Shown here piece after piece: positions 25,401-38,036 of a stretch of 64,000 nucleotides of DNA (the first letter of the stretch is position 1; every line of letters begins with the position of its first letter). Below the pieces are notes generated by a model. The model was not told the DNA's origin. It searched no databases and saw only the letters and a program-made list of their open reading frames with translations. A program made the translations under genes and the position numbers. The DNA lies in contig CM038228.1 of NCBI GenBank assembly GCA_021442155.1, positions 89,485,737-89,549,736 on the forward strand, read 5' to 3'. This DNA comes from Cymbidium sinense. Its lineage: Eukaryota > Streptophyta > Magnoliopsida > Asparagales > Orchidaceae.

Positions 25401-27288
25401 TAGTTGGGTAAATCAGGTTCTGGACAATTTTCTAAATAGGAAATCTAACATCAGAGGATTGAAATAACTTAATGAGTATGATTTGCAATCTCTCTCTCTC
25501 TCTCTCAGGGTATTGATACAGCCATTTCGATTGTGCAAAATAAGGTTAGGCTCATCTATTTGACTAAATCATGATGACTTTTGAATAATTATTGAGTCAG
25601 TCTGTCCTTTGAGGCTTATTGGTTAATAATATGAGGATCCTTTCCAAATTGTCTACAGCTCAGGTGTGTTTCCACAATGTATTGACATTTGGGCACTACC
25701 CCAGCTCAGTCTTCTTTTTACCGACTATTATTGAGCTAGATGAACCATATTGTTATCCTATCTTTATGTGCATGGTTATTAATCAAAGGTGGTTCTCATC
25801 CTCTTTAAAAACCTGCAATACCTTCTTCTATCGTTTTAGCTTCTGCATCTTCATGACGGACAAGTAAAAGTGGGAAAAAAAATAATGTAAATTCTTGTGG
25901 AAAGAGGGATAGCTGAATTCTGCATCAAATTAAAATTATTTGCTCAGAAAGTTCATCGCTCAAAATGTTTGAATATTTTGATGATGTCTTATTAACTACG
26001 TGTAGTTTTTTCTGTCATGCAATTGACACTTCTAAGAGAATGCAATTTGAAAGTCCCGTATGTCTTATGATGAAATTAACTCCGATGTTAATTTCTCCAT
26101 ACATTTCAGTAGGAATAAGTTTCATTCAATGCATTTTCACTTTGTGCCAGCAAATTTCTGTGTTGTTTCTACAAGAAAAGCAGATTTTACAAAATTTTCT
26201 GTTTCATATTAGGCGCCTGATTTTGTAACGTGTATGTGTTTTCTGAGATGATACTCTGGTGACTTATTACATACACTTGCAGCTTCTGTTCACTGTTGGC
26301 ACCAAGCTGGAGCATATCATCACTCAGTTAGCTCATGAAGTTGCGGAAAAACACAGCCATTGAAGGGATTTGGTTGTTAAACCTTCAGATGACCACTTCT
26401 GGTTCCACCGGCCCCTTGTCCTCCTCTTGATTCTGATCCTCTTCCAAAATGCCTTTGAGATTGCTTATTTCTTCTGGATATTGGTAAGGCTGTAGTTGTA
26501 TATTTATTAACATGAAATTTTTATATATACTTGAATGGTAATGGCCAATTAGTCCAGTTGATAAAGGCCTTAAAAGTTATTACCAAAACATTAGATTCGA
26601 ATTCTACCTACATCATAATAAAGTTCTAACATGTGGATTTACATTATAGACCACACACACACGCCCTTGAATGGTTTGATTTGGGAGCAATATGATGTTT
26701 GATGGAAAATTGTTATGTTTGCAGACAACTTATGGATATCACTCATGTATCATGGATAGTACCAAATACATCATTCCCAGAGTCTCAATTTGGTAAAAAT
26801 TCAAACAATTTCTCTTTTTGCATACCAAAAACAAAAGAAAAAAAAACTTTTTAGCTCCCTTTTTGTTTCACAATAATAAACAATCTATGAACTTCCTGGC
26901 ACTTTTTTTTTTTCTGGTATAGTGTTGTCGTGCAGATTATTTGCAGCTACAGTACACTACCTCTTTATGCAATTGTTACACAGGTGACTGCAATTTTTAT
27001 TTGAACCTAATTTTACTCTATATGATTAAATGGCTCAAATCTGACATCTTATTTGGTTTAAGATGGGGAGTTCATTCAAACCAGCTATATCGAACACTCA
27101 AGAGGGCCTCGTCGAATGGGCAAAAGCGAATGAAGGGAAGAAGGACGACCTCTAGTGTGAGTACTCGACCGAAAGAAGAGGGCATTCAGCTTCAGAAGGT
27201 CTTTACTCAGTCAGATCCTCTCATGCAAGAGACTCGAGTTGAGATTGTTGAAGCTGATTCAGGATCAAATATGCAATACAGAAAGTAA
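12582..27288 (+). CDS. MLO-like: MLO-family seven-transmembrane protein, 14 exons, with frame-breaking indels
   Basis: MLO proteins are plasma-membrane proteins with seven helices and a C-terminal calmodulin-binding region; some are powdery-mildew susceptibility factors. Exons: 12582-12713, 12791-12848, 12940-13196, 18189-18304, 18423-18477, 18620-18717, 19921-19995, 20147-20235, 20428-20477, 24292-24332, 26283-26483, 26725-26792, 26923-26983, 27063-27288. All phases agree and give about 508 residues, normal for the family. Landmarks are DRTPTWIVAVVCTI (TM1), LMLMGFISLLLVV (TM2), GKVPLLSIEAIHQLH, IRQWKHWE, GSVTKSDYSTMRLGF, WISFIPLI, GTKLEHIITQLAHEVAEK, PSDDHFWF, SYSTLPLYAIVTQ and MGSSFK. Introns 2 and 3 start with GC. 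Exon 4 is 116 bp instead of 117 (lost T after HI). Exon 11 has TGA at 26361-26363 from a local shift in the A-I-E-G-D motif. Exon 14 has an extra A near 27122, giving a premature TAG at 27153. The ATG follows AGGAA and fits MLO N-termini. It is either a recent pseudogene or an unpolished assembly. Confidence 0.92.
12849..12939 (+). other. MLO intron 2, GC-AG type
   Basis: The exon ends ATG AAA GAA G and the intron starts GCAAGTAA, ending TTTTGCAG. Only the GC donor keeps the conserved K-E-E-L-M reading; the GT four bases further would change frame and break the TM2 sequence. Confidence 0.88.
13347..13440. repeat. Palindromic MITE-like repeat, partial copy C with (AT)n
   Basis: The left arm reads GAAAATTTATATACATATAA then ACACATAATTCTTATGA, followed at once by (AT)n (13388-13437). 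This is the mirror position of the (AT)n in copy B. Confidence 0.55.
14140..14215. repeat. Palindromic MITE-like repeat, half copy D
   Basis: Contains GTATACATACCACACAATTT, then a TATTTATATGTTTAATATCTG segment and a GAAGTTTGATATTTATA segment, matching the left arm only. Confidence 0.65.
14247..14388. repeat. Tandem repeat, 3 x 48 bp
   Basis: The unit starting TTGAATGTTATTCATATAAA and ending AAGCCCATCAAG occurs at 14247, 14295 and 14343 with almost no differences, so it is recent. It lies inside MLO intron 3. Confidence 0.97.
14459..14836. mobile_element. hAT-like MITE, TIR TAG(A/G)GGTGTCAA
   Basis: The left end is TAGAGGTGTCAAAATCGACC and the right end TTGACACCCCTA, giving 11 of 12 matching inverted bases. 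The interior is rich in GGGTTGGGTTG and AACCCGACC. Flanking 8-mers AAGAATAG and CATAATAT match at only 5 of 8 positions, so the TSD is diverged. Confidence 0.65.
21655..21945. repeat. Diverged 2-copy tandem duplication, about 151-bp unit
   Basis: GTCACCATCCCATCTTCATC at 21655 and GTCACCATCCCATTCTCATC at 21806 begin two similar units, each continuing through GTGAAGGGTCCA, TTGCAATG and TTTATNGATTAAGTTG. It lies in MLO intron 9. Confidence 0.85.
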
Positions 27289-27302
27289 AAATAAATAAAT
27301 CT

Positions 27303-28205
27303 TGAGCTTGTATTATCCTGCAAATCTTTGCTATCCTTTGTATATTGTCTTCTAGTGGTTATACCATCATTGCTACAGATTTTTATAAAGCCATTGTAAG
27401 TTTTTCAAATTTTTGTAGGTTAAAATTAGATATTCAACAGAATATTGTTCTTTCAGTTTGAACTGAACCACACTGGTCGAAGGAGCTTTGTGAAATCTCT
27501 CTGGCCAAATCTCATCTTCTTTCCTATCTCTCCTCTTTTATCTTCCTCGTCATTATTCTCATTTGCTTCCCTATACAAAATAAGCAAATATCTCTAAGTG
27601 ACTTGACTCCCCCACACCCTGAGCTCACTCATCAACTTAAAAAGCAACAATCTCTCTACCATACTTAATATTTTTTCATCATCCCTTTTGTTATTTCTAT
27701 CTCACCCACTCTCTTTCTCTCATATTTTAGTCACCATCGAGATCACCACTCTTGTCAAATAGACACCTTGAGTTTCTCCATCCTTTGCACCAATTATCGT
27801 GAGATCTTGTCCTCCCTTACATGCTCTTGCTTCTAACTCTCTATGTTGATGTGCCTCTTCACCATCATCTAAACACACCTTTCTCTATCGAAACACAACC
27901 TAAATGAACATGTTTCTACTCACCTATCACCCAAAATCCTCACTCATAACATCCCCCGTATCGAGCTCCTTCATCTCCTTCATCGTAGCAGCCACCTTGC
28001 TTGAGCTCCTCCATCATAGCAACCCTCTTGTCCGAGCTCTTCCCTCACACAAATTACCTAGATTGAGTCCTCACATAGTCGCCAACCATTCAACTCCTCT
28101 CTTCATCTCACTCTGATTTTCTCCCCACAATTAGTTCATTCTCATAGCATCATGCTAATGGAGAACTCCTTTGGGAGATTAAGCTTGTCCATCAAGCTAT
28201 AAACA
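27303..28205. other. Downstream of MLO, CT-rich spacer
   Basis: AAATAAATAAATC just after the MLO stop is a plausible polyadenylation region. The rest is pyrimidine-rich (CATCTCC, GAGCTCCTTCATC and similar motifs). No gene was recognised. Confidence 0.5.
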
Positions 28206-28213
28206 CCTCTTAT

Positions 28214-28663
28214 TAGGGGTGTAAGTGTTTCAAGCTGATTTGTGAGTCTGCTTAAGTTCTACTTAATAAATGCTTTATTAGTTGAGCTCGATGAACTACT
28301 AAACTTGAGCTAGCGTTGGCTTGACTTGTTAGGTCTTGAGCTAGCTCGTATAAGAAATATTGATGGAAAATACATTTAAAATATATTAGAATTCAATAGT
28401 TCTATTATAAAATTATTTAAAATATTTAAAAATTATATCTCATTTTTCTTATATCAAATAAATTATTTTTATTTTTTTATTTTTTTTATCATCTTATTAT
28501 AATAATTATTTAAATTATAATTATCTAATCTCTTTGATAATTAGATATCTTGTTAATCATTTGAACTCACAGAATAAAATTTGAGCTCAAACTTGATCAA
28601 TTAATTAAGTTCAAGTTTAATCAAAGGGTGATTTTAGCTTGGTAAGATTCATTTACACCCTTA
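28214..28663. mobile_element. hAT-like MITE with perfect 8-bp TSD
   Basis: The ends are TAGGGGTGTAAGTG and CATTTACACCCTTA, an imperfect 14-bp terminal inverted repeat. Identical 8-bp flanks CCTCTTAT lie at 28206-28213 and 28664-28671. Eight-bp target duplications and this TIR type indicate the hAT superfamily. The 450-bp element has no coding capacity. The interior contains GAGCTAGC and TTGAGCT-like stretches shared with other spacers here. Confidence 0.85.
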
Positions 28664-28671
28664 CCTCTTAT

Positions 28672-31600
28672 CTTGATTGATAAGTTCTATAAAATTTCAC
28701 TTTTACAAAATTCTCCAAGAAATTAATAACAAAGGTTGACCTTTGAACAAAACTCTTAAGAAGAATCAATGGCAAAGATGATGAAGCTTAGTAGTGACAA
28801 GGCAAAAGGAAATTTTGAGAATTAAAAAAGTGTTAAATAAATAAATCATGATAAGTAATCCCATTAAATAGATATAAATGTGAAACTCTAAATCATCACA
28901 TCACAGTAGAATTATTGATTTATCAAATCTTCATATTGAATGTTGATTTGATAACCAATCTATGAAAAAGATTATCATCATTGTGTTTTGAGTAAGAAGG
29001 CTTAATAATAGACACTATGGGATCAAGAATAAGGATTGATTTTGTATTAAATGCATGACTTATTAGTAGTGATGATTTCATGGTAGCTAATGTCATCTTG
29101 GTGGGCGACTATTTAATGAATCTCGACTTCAATCAAATAAAATTGAATGAATACAACATGTATTTTTTAGAAGAAAAGATATGTACATATCTAATAAAAA
29201 TAGTTGCATTCAAAGAAAAATAGAATTTTGTTTCATTGAGAATAAATATTCTGATAGAGGAAGACAACATCAACTTTAAGACTCAAATCAATCCTTAAAG
29301 GGCGACTCAAAGTTGTAGCTCATACCAATATACAATAGAATTAGGTGTCAAGTGCAACCTCACAAAAGAGATCTCCTCCCTTAATTAATTGAAAACAATT
29401 CTTAGGTTGATGGCTTTTATCCTCGATTCATTGACTTTTTGGTGAAAGTCTTAAGTGAAGTTTCTAGGTAACTAGGTGGGGGTAACTTTGGAGACATTCG
29501 TCGATATTTTAGCCACCTCAGTTGCAACCTTCTTAGCATCAACAGCTTTTTTATGGTCACCTTGACCAATTGAGAATATAGCTTTAGCTAGCGCTATCAT
29601 GTCTTCTCAATCTTCACTTTCTTCAAAAGTTCTTTCTCCTTTGAATATGATTCCACTATGAAAAGGAGGGATTTTTCTTGGCATCTAATGGAATTTCTTT
29701 TGAAGCTCCTCGAAGGATATTCTACTTCATGTCAATGAACATCATTGAACACATGAGAAGTCACCTCAAGACATGCTCAAAACTTCCATAATCATTATGT
29801 AGTGCTTTTATCCTTGTCATTATATCCCCATAAAAATGTAAATACTTTAATTTCTTATAACCTAGGATTGTATTTACAATACTTAATCTCTAGCCACGAC
29901 TACCACGATTTGTTCGTATCATCTAAAACTTTTAAAAAGTATATATTAAAGCTATTTGATTTTTAATTCAAATTAAGGCTTTAAATTTAACAACATCTAA
30001 GTTTGCATATTAAAAACTATTAAATTTAGGGATGGTATGGCATGCATAATTATGCATTCTCACACATCCTTCTATATTTTACAAATTCTAACTTATTTTT
30101 AGATGTTATTTATACAATAGACACTAAATCCTGAAGTACAAAATTACCCTTTATCATTACTCATATAATATCCATATGAAATAACACAAAATCATGGCAC
30201 TATGCCCCCGAATCATTCATATGTGCCACCTTGCACTGTACATAAATAATCTTGAAAACCTTACTATTTTTATGATAGGCTAGTATTATGATGTTCAAGA
30301 CTTATGAACTATACAATATCCATTACATGGTTGTCCATATTCTTGAAAAACTATGTGGCTAGATACATCATATGCATGACATCTTGCATCATATGCTCAA
30401 CATAGTCATGATAAAGGTAGACTACCACCCTTTAACTTATTTGACTCACTCATCAAATCATCAACTGAGTTATTTTTTCTCTCATTTCATTCATTTGCAC
30501 CATCATTAGCTACACTCCTAGGTATTATAAGATTCTACCACCATAATCTCACATTGACTCCACAAGCCATTGGAGAAACTATTACACATGTATTATGCAA
30601 TCTAAGATATTACAATTATGTATCACACTAAGTCTTTCAAAACTTTAAAAAGCACAATACAATAATAAATTTTGAATAAAAAAAATTTGTATAATGCATT
30701 TTCATTGAAGAGAGTATAAGAGTGTGAAAGCTTTGTGAATGATCTAATAATTTGACTTTTTAAATATTTTATCTTGATTTAGAATGAGAAACTTGAACTA
30801 AAGAGATTTTAAGATGAAGAATATTACAAGGTTTTATAATGTGGTTTAAATCATTCTAATGGCCTAGAAGATTTATTTAGAAGCCTAAAAGTAGCCTCAA
30901 ATGATCCCTTTGCATCTTTAAAATAATTATAAGAAATGGGTTGAGAATGATTAATTTACATATAAAAGATTACTAGCTATTACACTATAGATGATCACAT
31001 GTTTGTGATGACCCAATAACTAGTTTAAGGCAAAACACAAACATGCCAAAGACCCATAGAGACTTGTGTCAACTTACTAAATATTTTAGAATGATACATA
31101 CAATTGATAATATAAGGACATAATAAAGATCCATAGATAAGATTGTGGTGTCCCATTAGTTTAGTGAAGTCCCATAATTGAGTTAAATGCATAAAGTTAA
31201 TTTAAATATTATATAGAGTTTTCAATTAATTTTATTTCCCAATATATATAAGAGTGATGAAAAGTAGAGTATGACTAAATTAAAATTAATATTTTAATAA
31301 TTATAATGAAATTTTTTTACTTTAATTTGTGTACTTTTTTCATGTGACATGGAGTTTGGATATTAAAATTACAATAAAGATAAAATAAAAAGGCAATAAT
31401 ACTAATAACTATTATTCAACAAGTCCTTTCACCATATCCTTTTGACCACTCAATCAAATCTTCATGCTTTAAGCAACTCATACATCAAATTCCTTGTAAT
31501 CTATCAATCATACACTCAATTAAAGCATTAATACCTCAAATTATATAATTATCATCAACACAAGCTCATCACCTCATATCCTTTGGTCCCTCCCTCATGT

Positions 31601-32892
31601 AGTGAACAAGAGCAAAAGGATGAGAAATAAACCCCAAACTACTTAAAATCATGTTAGCTTGACAACTTCATAGTATAATCTTCATATTTCTCATAAAAAT
31701 TAATGTCATTCTAAAATCACCCTTAAATAGGCTAACTTTTGACCAAAAATATTTATTGTTTTAGATTTTCTATTGTAATATACACCAATTTTTTCTAGTG
31801 ACCATGAGTTTTTTCTCTAGATTTTCATTAATTGTAGATGAAAAAATTTGTGTCAAGAAATTTTAAAATATTTATTTATGATTAGGGTTGTCCAAGAATC
31901 ACCTTGTGCATGTTTGATTATATTCAACTTGATAATTTGTTTAAGCTAACTCGAATCACATCATGTTTGATCATATTTGAATCAATGGTAGATTGATTAT
32001 ATTGAAAATATTGAAACCCCCTACAACTACAACCCTTCTTCAACATAATTCATATCAAGCTTGCAAATTGAAATCAGTATAAGTTTTTTATTTGTTATGA
32101 AGGCATGAATATAAATATAAATAAAATAAAAGTAAAAATCATAAGAGTCCCCTAATGCATTTTTGCATCTTAAGTATAGGATACATGGTCAAAATAAGTA
32201 AATATTTTATCAAAAATATAAAACAATAAAATATTTTCTTAAGGCAATTAATGCATTTGAGTATTGCTTTATCTAATACTAGGTACCTCACTAATTAGAA
32301 CATTATTATCTTAAAAAAATATGAATACCATACTCTCTGAAGATCCTATGTAAGAATCTTCATTACCAAAAGAAAAATTAATTATGATCCTTAATGCAAT
32401 CCTACTATAAGTTGGGCCTTTTTGGTCATTATGCAATTATTTTTAATTCTTCTATCTCCTATATCATCCATAGCTATAATAACTTAGATGTGCTTTTGAT
32501 ACACACCTTTATGTCTTAATATATGCCAAACCAATTTTTATGGTACATGATCATAACCTTCTCATAATTAATAAATATCCCAAGAAGATTATTTCTTTGC
32601 TCTTACTACTTTTTTTTCATTAATTATCTTAATATGAAAAACACTAATAATAAATCTTTCTAGTATAAAACCAAATTGATTCTTTGATTTTGACATAATT
32701 TTTATTAAATCTATATTTGTTAGCTCTACTTTATAGTATCATTTTGATTCATAAGTTTGATTCATCTATGATTATGCAATCTCTCTCTTTTTCTTTTAAG
32801 TTTTATAATCAAAATGCTCTTTCTCTAATCATAGTCTACCTTTTTTTTTTTTTTTGAAATATCAAATGATAAAGGATTTGGTGACAGTCTAT
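28672..32892. other. AT-rich gene-poor spacer
   Basis: No coding region, RNA gene or clear element end was recognised. Short degenerate repeats are likely. Confidence 0.6.
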
Positions 32893-33328
32893 TGTAAGAC
32901 CTGCAATGACTTAGTGTTGGCCAATAAAAGATAAGCATAAGATTAAGTTAAGTGTACGAGATGAGGATGCTTAGGTGGATGAGTGACTTTACTCTTAGAG
33001 ATAGAATGCAAAATGAGTATATTCGTGGAAAAAAAATTAGAGTAGCTCCAATGGTAGATAAGATTAGGGAGAGTTAGATGATTTGGCCACATAAAGCGTC
33101 GGTCGTCGATGACCGATTAGGAGAGTAGATGCATTAGATTTGCCTTTATGTTAAGAAAGGTAGAGGTAGACCTAAAAAAAGACTTGGTTAAGATGTATAA
33201 AAAATGATCTTAGTATACTTGATTTAAATGAGAATTTGACACATAATAGGACACAATGGAGATGAAGGATTCATGTAGCCGACCCCACCTAGTGGGATTA
33301 AGGCTTGTTGTTGTTGTTGTTGTTGTTG
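32893..33328 (+). mobile_element. LINE 3' fragment with (TTG)n tail
   Basis: Homologous to the 3' end of the longer LINE at 52508-55067: it shares GTTGGCCAATAAAAG, GAGGATGCT(T/C)AGGTGGATGA, GAAAGGTAGAGGTAGACCTA and GGACACAATGGAGA. It ends in TTG repeats (33305-33328). Stops and indels show it is dead, and it is truncated at the 5' side. Confidence 0.93.
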
Positions 33329-34200
33329 ATAAACCTTTAACCCCATGGGATTAGTTTAATAATTATTATACAACTAAAAACATTTTGAAGTTATTAAGTA
33401 CACAAGGATTTCACATTATCATAGCTTATCAAATCTTAACACATGAATGGTCAAGGAGATTATAATTTCTAGATGGAAAACTCTTAGATGAGACAAAAAG
33501 AGGCTTTGCCAAGTTGCAAAAATTTACTATTGGATGGAATTAGTAAAATAGTTTATTTATGTTTGAGTAATTGGATTAGAGTAGTTTTAGTTCAAGTTAT
33601 TCTTCTAATAATTAGGATGAAAAAGATGATAGTAAAGACAACAAATAAGTCTTCATGCATGCCAACTACTAATGCAACACAAGCTTAAGATAATAAATAG
33701 GTTGGTAGCATCTCCAAGAAGTGTTGATAGAGAATTCTCTTATTGTCATCAGACATTTTTATTACTTGTTGAGGTCTTAAATGTTGTTTATTGTTCAAGT
33801 TATATTTGGCAATTCAACATTTGGCATTGTATAAAATATTTTTTTGTAACATGTTATTAGAATGAATGAGAGGACCATCGATAAATGTAAATAAAGGCAT
33901 CACCTAATTTAAAAGGTTAAATGAGTGAGACATATATCATAAGTAGTTATAATGAGGAACATCTACTTAATTAGATTTCCTTAAACATGTCAAGTTACTA
34001 ACATGGGATGGGGTCAAAAACATCAAATATTATTCTTCCTCTTTGAGTTTAATAATTCAAATCCAAAATCAAACTTCATAAAAAAAAACTCTGATTTTCC
34101 TTAAATGATTTTATTCGACTTGATTGTCCTTAAGAATTAATGTAGTTGAATGAATTATGTGGATATGTTCAATTATTCCATTTCAATCATCATAAATTTT
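33329..34200. other. AT-rich spacer without recognised genes
   Basis: Only short chance reading frames are present. Confidence 0.5.
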
Positions 34201-34749
34201 GTATGCTATTGTTGACCCTCGCGTAATCATCAAAGCCCATTTGAGCCAGGCTTGAAATGCGCTCAAAATCTGGCATCAGAAAATGATTGAAATGACCACC
34301 GAAATGAAAACACTTTGTCGTTGCGTTTGAAATTGATTAAAATATAGATATTACAAAATCCAATGATTAATTGATTAGGTGTTATTATCAATATGTCGAC
34401 GCATATGGAGTGGAAGTTGACGATGTCGAACGATCTTCGTTCATTAAGCGATCGTGTCGTTTGGCTTACGAAATCTATCAAATAAGGCATTCTCAATTGG
34501 ACGATTAGAAAATCGAGCTAAGACGGCGCATTTTAATTTAAATTGACTCGATTTACATCGAACCAAAACCTCCGATCGCGAAGCGGACGTTCATTCGTTG
34601 AAACGATTTAAATTGATATATATATATATATTGATTATGAGTATTTACCGGCATGAAACTTAAATTAAAATCATTTAAATTAATTTAAAATTCCCAAATT
34701 ATCCTCATTTCACCCCTATTTTCAGTTTTCTGAAAAAAAAAAAATAAAA

Positions 34750-35400
34750 AACTGAAAGAAAAAAATCATTCCCCCGTTTTCTTTCCGTTTCTGATAACTT
34801 CTCTCATTCGCCCCCATTCTGAAAAATTCTCTCTCATTCTCTTCCCCTTTTTCTCTCTCCTACAGCACTCTCCCTCCCTGCCAAAAAAAAAGAGCTAAAG
34901 AAAAAAATTCTCCTCCCCTCTTTTTTCAAAAATTTCTTCTCCTTTCCACTGTTCCGCGCGTCCAGACCCTCGCGTCCTCGGCCGCACCGCCGTCTCCCAA
35001 CCACGCGCGTGACTCAAGTGATCGACCCGCGCTGGGACCCCACCTCCTGCATCCGCGTCCGCGACCCGCGACCCGGTGAACGCTGCTCGCGCGCTCTCCG
35101 ACCGCGTCCATGCGTCTCCCGCAACCACGACCGCTTTCCCGCAACCGCGTTTCGTCCGTGTCCGCGTTCGCCGCGCGCGCTGACCGCGATCCGCGCTCCA
35201 GCCCGGCGCTCGGCTTGCCGCTACCATGCGGCAGCCGACGGACCTGCCCGCTGTAGCCGCGCCGCGTCGCCGCTACCCGCGCCGCACCCATTTTCACGGC
35301 CGTAAACCCGCCAGCCCCTTTCACGACCTCCAGCCCTTCAGCCCGTCCAGCCTTCCCGCGGCCCGTTCAGCCTTCAAATTGACCCGAACAAACTCATCCA
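34750..35400. other. GC-rich island after a pyrimidine-rich leader
   Basis: A TC-rich tract (34780-34930, CTCTCTCATTCTC-like) is followed by about 450 bp dense in CG dinucleotides (GCGCG, CCGCACCGCC). It stands out against the AT-rich surroundings. Upstream lies TGTTGACCCTCGCG (about 34210), which resembles an LTR start. The long overlapping reading frames on both strands are proline- and arginine-rich composition artefacts and resemble no protein I know. It could be the LTR or leader of a gypsy-type element, or an unmethylated promoter. Confidence 0.5.
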
Positions 35401-35479
35401 ATTTGCGTTTTATAATCGAGGAAAATCGTCATGGAATTCTTTTCGATTCGGCTTTCCTTAGCTCATTTTCATTTTCGTA

Positions 35480-36290
35480 AATCGGAAGAATATCATCGAT
35501 GAATTCTTCCGATTTCGACGCCCGCTTTTAAGTCACTGTTACGCAAATTAGGGAAGAAAATCGTCGATGAATTCTGATTTTTCCGCTTTTAGCACGGTTC
35601 CTGCCATCGGGAAGAAAATCGTCGATGGGAATTTTCCTTCGATGTCACATACTTCATTCTGATCACATCTCACCCATTCCTGTAATTCAAGCAAAATATG
35701 TCACATATGTGATTGTGAATATAATATATCTTGTGTTTCTTTGTAGGTTTTAAGACCTCGTTGTCTTTCGATGTATACGTGATGAAAAAAAATAATGTGA
35801 TCAGCGCGTATGATGCATACATAAAAACCAGGTTGTTAGATGTAAATACAAAATGTTGCAAATTTTGTATTCTTCCGATTTACGGTGTAGCTTTTGTCGG
35901 TTCATTGCGAAATCGGAAAAAAATCTGAATTCTTCCGATTTTGTATTACATCTTCGTTCTCGATAAGCCTTATTCCTTCGCAGAGCAAAATATAAAAATT
36001 TGTGAATGTGAATATATACATATGTTGTGTTCTTTGTGTTTAAAACCCATGCTTTCGATGACGGATGAAAAAAAATGTGGTCGCAAAAACGCTTCATTAT
36101 CTCGAGAAACATCAAGTAAGCAATCTGTTTGATGTCTCTAGATGAAATCTTTGATTTTGTTTAATTTCCGAGAAAAAAGGGGATAATTATATATTGCATT
36201 ATATGTATTCTTGCAGGTTTGAAGATCTCGTTAAGCTTAGTAGGACGCGACGAGATAAAAAAAATAGGTTGTGGTGTCAGTAAAGATCTA
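35480..36290 (+). repeat. Diverged tandem repeats with splice-like borders
   Basis: Three diverged units share a TCTTTGTAGG- or TTCTTGCAGG-like start, a GTTT(T/G)AAGA(C/T)CTCGTT segment and a run of GATGAAAAAAA. They start near 35742, 36026 and 36212. A second motif, GGGAAGAAAATCGTCGATG, recurs at about 35550 and 35608 with relatives near 35480. No protein family was recognised. Confidence 0.55.
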
Positions 36291-36299
36291 ATAATTATT

Positions 36300-37870
36300 A
36301 AACAAACAACATATCTGATGACAGGAGAATAAAATTCACAAATCTTTTGACGAAAAATGGGAGAATAAAATGCTAACAACTAAGTAAGAAAAGCCTAATT
36401 TTATAGCATCAAATAAAAAAAAGGGAGCTTTAAAGCAAATTTTGGAAAGAATAGAATATTTATTCAAAATCTAAAGTGTTTTGGGAGGCTAATATTAAAC
36501 TTACAAACTTTAGGAGAATAATATTAAATTCACAAACTCTAATGACAATAAATGGCTTAATTTTGAGGAATATTTATTGAAGTGATAAAGTGAGTTCTTT
36601 TTTTGTAAATTTCAAAATTAACAGCTTTAATTGAAATTTAGGAGACTAATGTTAAAGCATATAACTTCAATAAACTCAAAATCTTTGAGTTTAATAACTC
36701 TTATATTAATATGGAGGTGATTATTATGCTAATTAATAAGCATAAGTGAGGTCAAAACAATAAATATTGGAATCAGCATAACTTATCAAAATTGATGTAA
36801 ATCAAATTGGGAGAAATGTAAAACTCAACAAGTAACTAAAATTATGTAATGTGTTAAACTACAATCATCAAAATGTCTGCATGTAGCAAGCGAAAGGCGA
36901 TGATAAATCAAAATCTACTAAATAGAAAGGCAATACTAAATCAAAAATCTACAAAATCATGACTTAATCAAAATCAAGAAATTTCATCCATTATGATTTC
37001 CAATCAATGATTTCATTAATTAGATGAAATTACTATAAATTCTCGGACGTAGAGATTTGTCAAATTTTAATATAAAAAGGGTGATCTTAAATTGGAATTA
37101 AATAAAATATAAAATCAATCTCATAACTCAAACATAAAATCACTTAAACTCTCTCACTGCGTATTGCCATACTGTTGAATGCCTAAATTGAAATGCAAGG
37201 ATGTTCTTGGTTGATTAGGTTTAGTCTTGGGGTTATGGCTTAAAACCTATAAAGAGTTTCAAGTCAATATATGAAAAATTGATTACATCGGTGGCATAGA
37301 TCTAATCCTCTGTTAGCTAAAGCGAGTTGGAGATCTAAAACTCTTAAATATTCAAATTAATCAATTTTCAAATATAAATTGAAATTAAATGAAACTATCA
37401 TTAAAAAACTTAAACTAAACTCAATTTATTCACCCACGTTGGGGTGATAAAAGCTTCCCAAACGATGTAATCAAGTGTTCTGCATGGTTTCTGTCAATCT
37501 CACGTAAGAATGTGGCGTGTCCTCGAGCTGCGGCGGCGAGTCCATGAATGAAGCGTTATGAGAGTGCCTCGGGTGGTTTGGTCGGCATTATATTACGATC
37601 ACGAATATTATGCTCCCGACTGGCTTTGAGTTGTGAATCATGGATATCTTTAAAAGGTACTCTGACTAAAGGTGACTTAAGATTGTCTCCAAATACAATC
37701 TCGGTCTACAGAATTTGTTGACGGCGTAACATGTATTCTTAATGAGGATCCTTCGTTGGGTCATTACCTCCTCACTAAGTAGGCCCTGCTGTCGGATGTG
37801 GAACCATGGGATCCGATCGGGCGTCATCATTCCCCAACCAGGTTTAAGAAATGATTTCATAATCTAAATT
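36300..37870. other. AT-rich spacer plus an unidentified higher-GC patch
   Basis: Positions 37440-37870 are clearly less AT-rich than the flanks. On the minus strand they give a 64-residue frame (37666-37860) with no family I recognise. The remainder shows nothing. Confidence 0.4.
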
Positions 37871-38036
37871 TTGAAATTCCATATGTTCTTATATCTTTAC
37901 GCATTTATGATTTAACGGCCCCTTGTCAGTTTCTTGGAAGGGTAATTAACTATAGAACTGCTTTATAAACACCGATCTAAAGTTCTCACCAAATGAGAAC
38001 AAAATCTGATAGTGTTATCTACTTATTTTCTGTCTT

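Noticed and set aside
27904..28116. 70-residue Ser/Leu/Pro-rich frame
   Set aside because: CT-rich composition artefact downstream of MLO; no conserved motif.
34895..35480. Several overlapping long frames on both strands in the GC-rich block
   Set aside because: Open frames are expected in CG-dense DNA; they are Arg/Pro/Ala-rich and resemble no family I know.
37666..37860. 64-residue minus-strand frame in a higher-GC patch
   Set aside because: No recognisable family, no splice or promoter context; reported only as an unidentified patch.
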